A stretch of 24,640 nt of DNA from Actinomycetota bacterium (GTDB lineage Bacteria > Actinomycetota > Actinomycetes > S36-B12 > UBA5976). The DNA lies in contig CANBWF010000008.1 of NCBI GenBank assembly GCA_947373075.1, forward strand, positions 1 to 24,640, in the 5' to 3' direction. Positions 23,797 to 24,640 of the stretch are shown piece by piece. Under the pieces are notes generated by a model, which was not told the origin of the DNA, searched no databases, and worked only from the letters and a program-made list of their open reading frames with translations. A program made the position numbers and the translations under genes. Position 1 is the first letter of the stretch, and each line of letters opens with the position of its first letter.

Positions 23797-24339
23797 ATGA
23801 AAATCCTTGTACCAGTATTTGTTGGTTCATTATTGGCAGCTACAAGTGCAGTCGCTGTGGGCACTCCACCTTCAACTGCACCTAAAATTTCTCTCGTAAC
23901 TCGTGGGGCTAATTTCTTAAGAATCGACTTCACAAATGGCAGAGCGCTAGGTGCAAAAACATATCAGTACTCACTAGATGCAGGAACCACTTGGTTTAAT
24001 GGGCAAGCAAAAGGAGATGTTGGAACCGTTAACCCGGTCCCACTCAGCAGGCGTACCCAAGTATCACTGCGTGGAGTAAACGCTAACGGTTTCGGGCCTG
24101 CTTCAACCGTGTATGGAGACACGAGGGCAATTTTTCTCGGAGCATCAATAACTTTAGGTGATGGTGTTTCTGGGAAGAGTTGGGCAAAAAAGGCAGCCTC
24201 AATCCTCGGATGGCAGTATTCAAATTTGGCCTCATCTGGCAGTGGCTACATGCACCCTGTAAAAATGGCTCTAACTGCAACGCCCCAAGAAACTTCGCAA
24301 CTCAAGCTTGGTGTGGCACTTCATTTATGCCAGACATAG
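23797..24339 (+). pseudogene. Secreted Fn3-like plus SGNH hydrolase, 5' part before frameshift
   Basis: The ATG at 23797 starts a signal peptide (MKILVPVFVGSLLAATSAVA, cleavage after about residue 20). A GTG at 23758 extends the frame but places 13 extra residues before it. Residues about 25-108 resemble a fibronectin type III-like or Ig-like domain (FRIDFTNG-type strands; YQYSLDAGTTWF; VSLRGVNANGFGPAS). From about 110 an SGNH hydrolase begins (AIFLGASITLGDG, block I with the likely nucleophile S117; ASSGSGY, block II glycine). The frame then ends at TAG 24337-24339 without blocks III and V, which are found one frame away immediately downstream. The gene is therefore interrupted by a frameshift, either a real mutation or a sequencing/assembly error. 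Confidence 0.75.
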
Positions 24340-24640
24340 TGATTATCTCGGGTGGATCGAATGACTGTGAGGACGCTAGCCACAAACAAAGCAGACTCAA
24401 GCTACAAACACAAATCCAAAGCACACTTACATATACGAAATCACTATTTCCCATTGCGCAAATTATTGCTACGCCGATAATTAGCCCCGCGGTAAACCCA
24501 TGCTTGAAGCAGATAAGCAATTGGATAGCAAGCGCATCTGCAAGCGCTGGAATTGAATTTGTAACACCTGCAGACTCTTGGATTGCTCGTCAAAAGTCGG
24601 AATACAGCATCGACGGCCTTCACCCGAACTTAAATGGTCA
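24327..24640 (+). pseudogene. SGNH hydrolase, 3' part in shifted frame, runs off window end
   Basis: From the ATG codon at 24327 (frame also open further upstream to about 24243) the frame reads MPDIVIISGGSNDCEDA. It ends with YSIDGLHPNLNG at the window edge. GGSND is SGNH block III and DGLHPN is block V with the catalytic Asp-x-x-His. These complete the blocks missing from the 5' part. The join needs one extra base between about 24255 and 24327. An A5 run at 24261-24265 and a C4 run at 24283-24286 are the likeliest sites of a lost base. The C-terminus lies beyond the window. Confidence 0.75.

Noticed and set aside
24302..24520. 72-residue minus-strand hydrophobic frame
   Set aside because: It is antisense to the SGNH block III region, whose motifs (GGSND, DGLHPN) show the coding strand is plus; no ribosome site.
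1..24640. CRISPR array, insertion sequence, prophage or defence system
   Set aside because: No regularly spaced repeats, transposase, integrase, phage or restriction-modification genes were recognised on either strand.

Overview
The window looks like a stretch of chromosome from a small-genome, moderate-G+C (mid-to-upper 40s percent by eye) actinobacterium, most likely a planktonic lineage such as the freshwater acI/Nanopelagicales group. The evidence is gene order and protein type: an actinobacterial GT4 GlgA/GlgM; the DUF2520-panC-coaX-lysS order known from mycobacteria; an Rv2747-type ArgA; the dnaX-recR-lysC-asd block; and a lysC carrying the corynebacterial-type internal start for a beta subunit. 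Several genes lack a Shine-Dalgarno sequence but have a -10-like hexamer just before the start codon, which fits the leaderless transcripts common in actinobacteria. The lineage assignment is inference; the phylum is well supported.

Layout. 1-1151 (+): 3' part of a glycogen/maltosyl-phosphate synthase gene. 1203-9451 (-): a long biosynthetic run, in transcription order DUF2520, panC, coaX, lysS, argA, purD, purB, purC, with short or negative spacings. It covers pantothenate/CoA (panC, coaX), tRNA charging (lysS), entry to arginine synthesis (argA) and three purine steps (purD, purB, purC). 9502-10632 (+): a stand-alone NuoD-like protein, divergent from DUF2520. 10636-11580 (-): an unrecognised acidic, proline/glutamine/threonine-rich protein ending in a coiled coil. 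11674-13995 (+): a metallophosphoesterase and a DUF2252 protein. 14013-18882 (-): asd, lysC (with nested beta subunit), recR and dnaX, followed upstream by the 4.5S-type SRP RNA gene on the same strand.

19078-20593 is the most accessory-looking part. It holds a tRNA-Ser(GGA) with a strong terminator, a 15-bp duplicate of the tRNA 3' end 118 bp downstream, then an AT-rich DUF2975 membrane protein / XRE regulator pair with a 17-bp inverted repeat over its probable promoter, and a GNAT acetyltransferase. 20643-23506 (-) encodes the two-subunit TldD/TldE protease. 23797-24640 (+) encodes a secreted Fn3-like plus SGNH hydrolase that is broken by a frameshift and runs off the window.

No CRISPR array, insertion sequence, prophage gene or obvious defence island is present. 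The most useful second looks are the divergent NuoD-like protein with altered quinone-site motifs, the tRNA-Ser 3' duplication beside the regulator/membrane pair, the nested lysC beta start, the missing panD and ybaB genes in otherwise conserved neighbourhoods, and the unrecognised coiled-coil protein.
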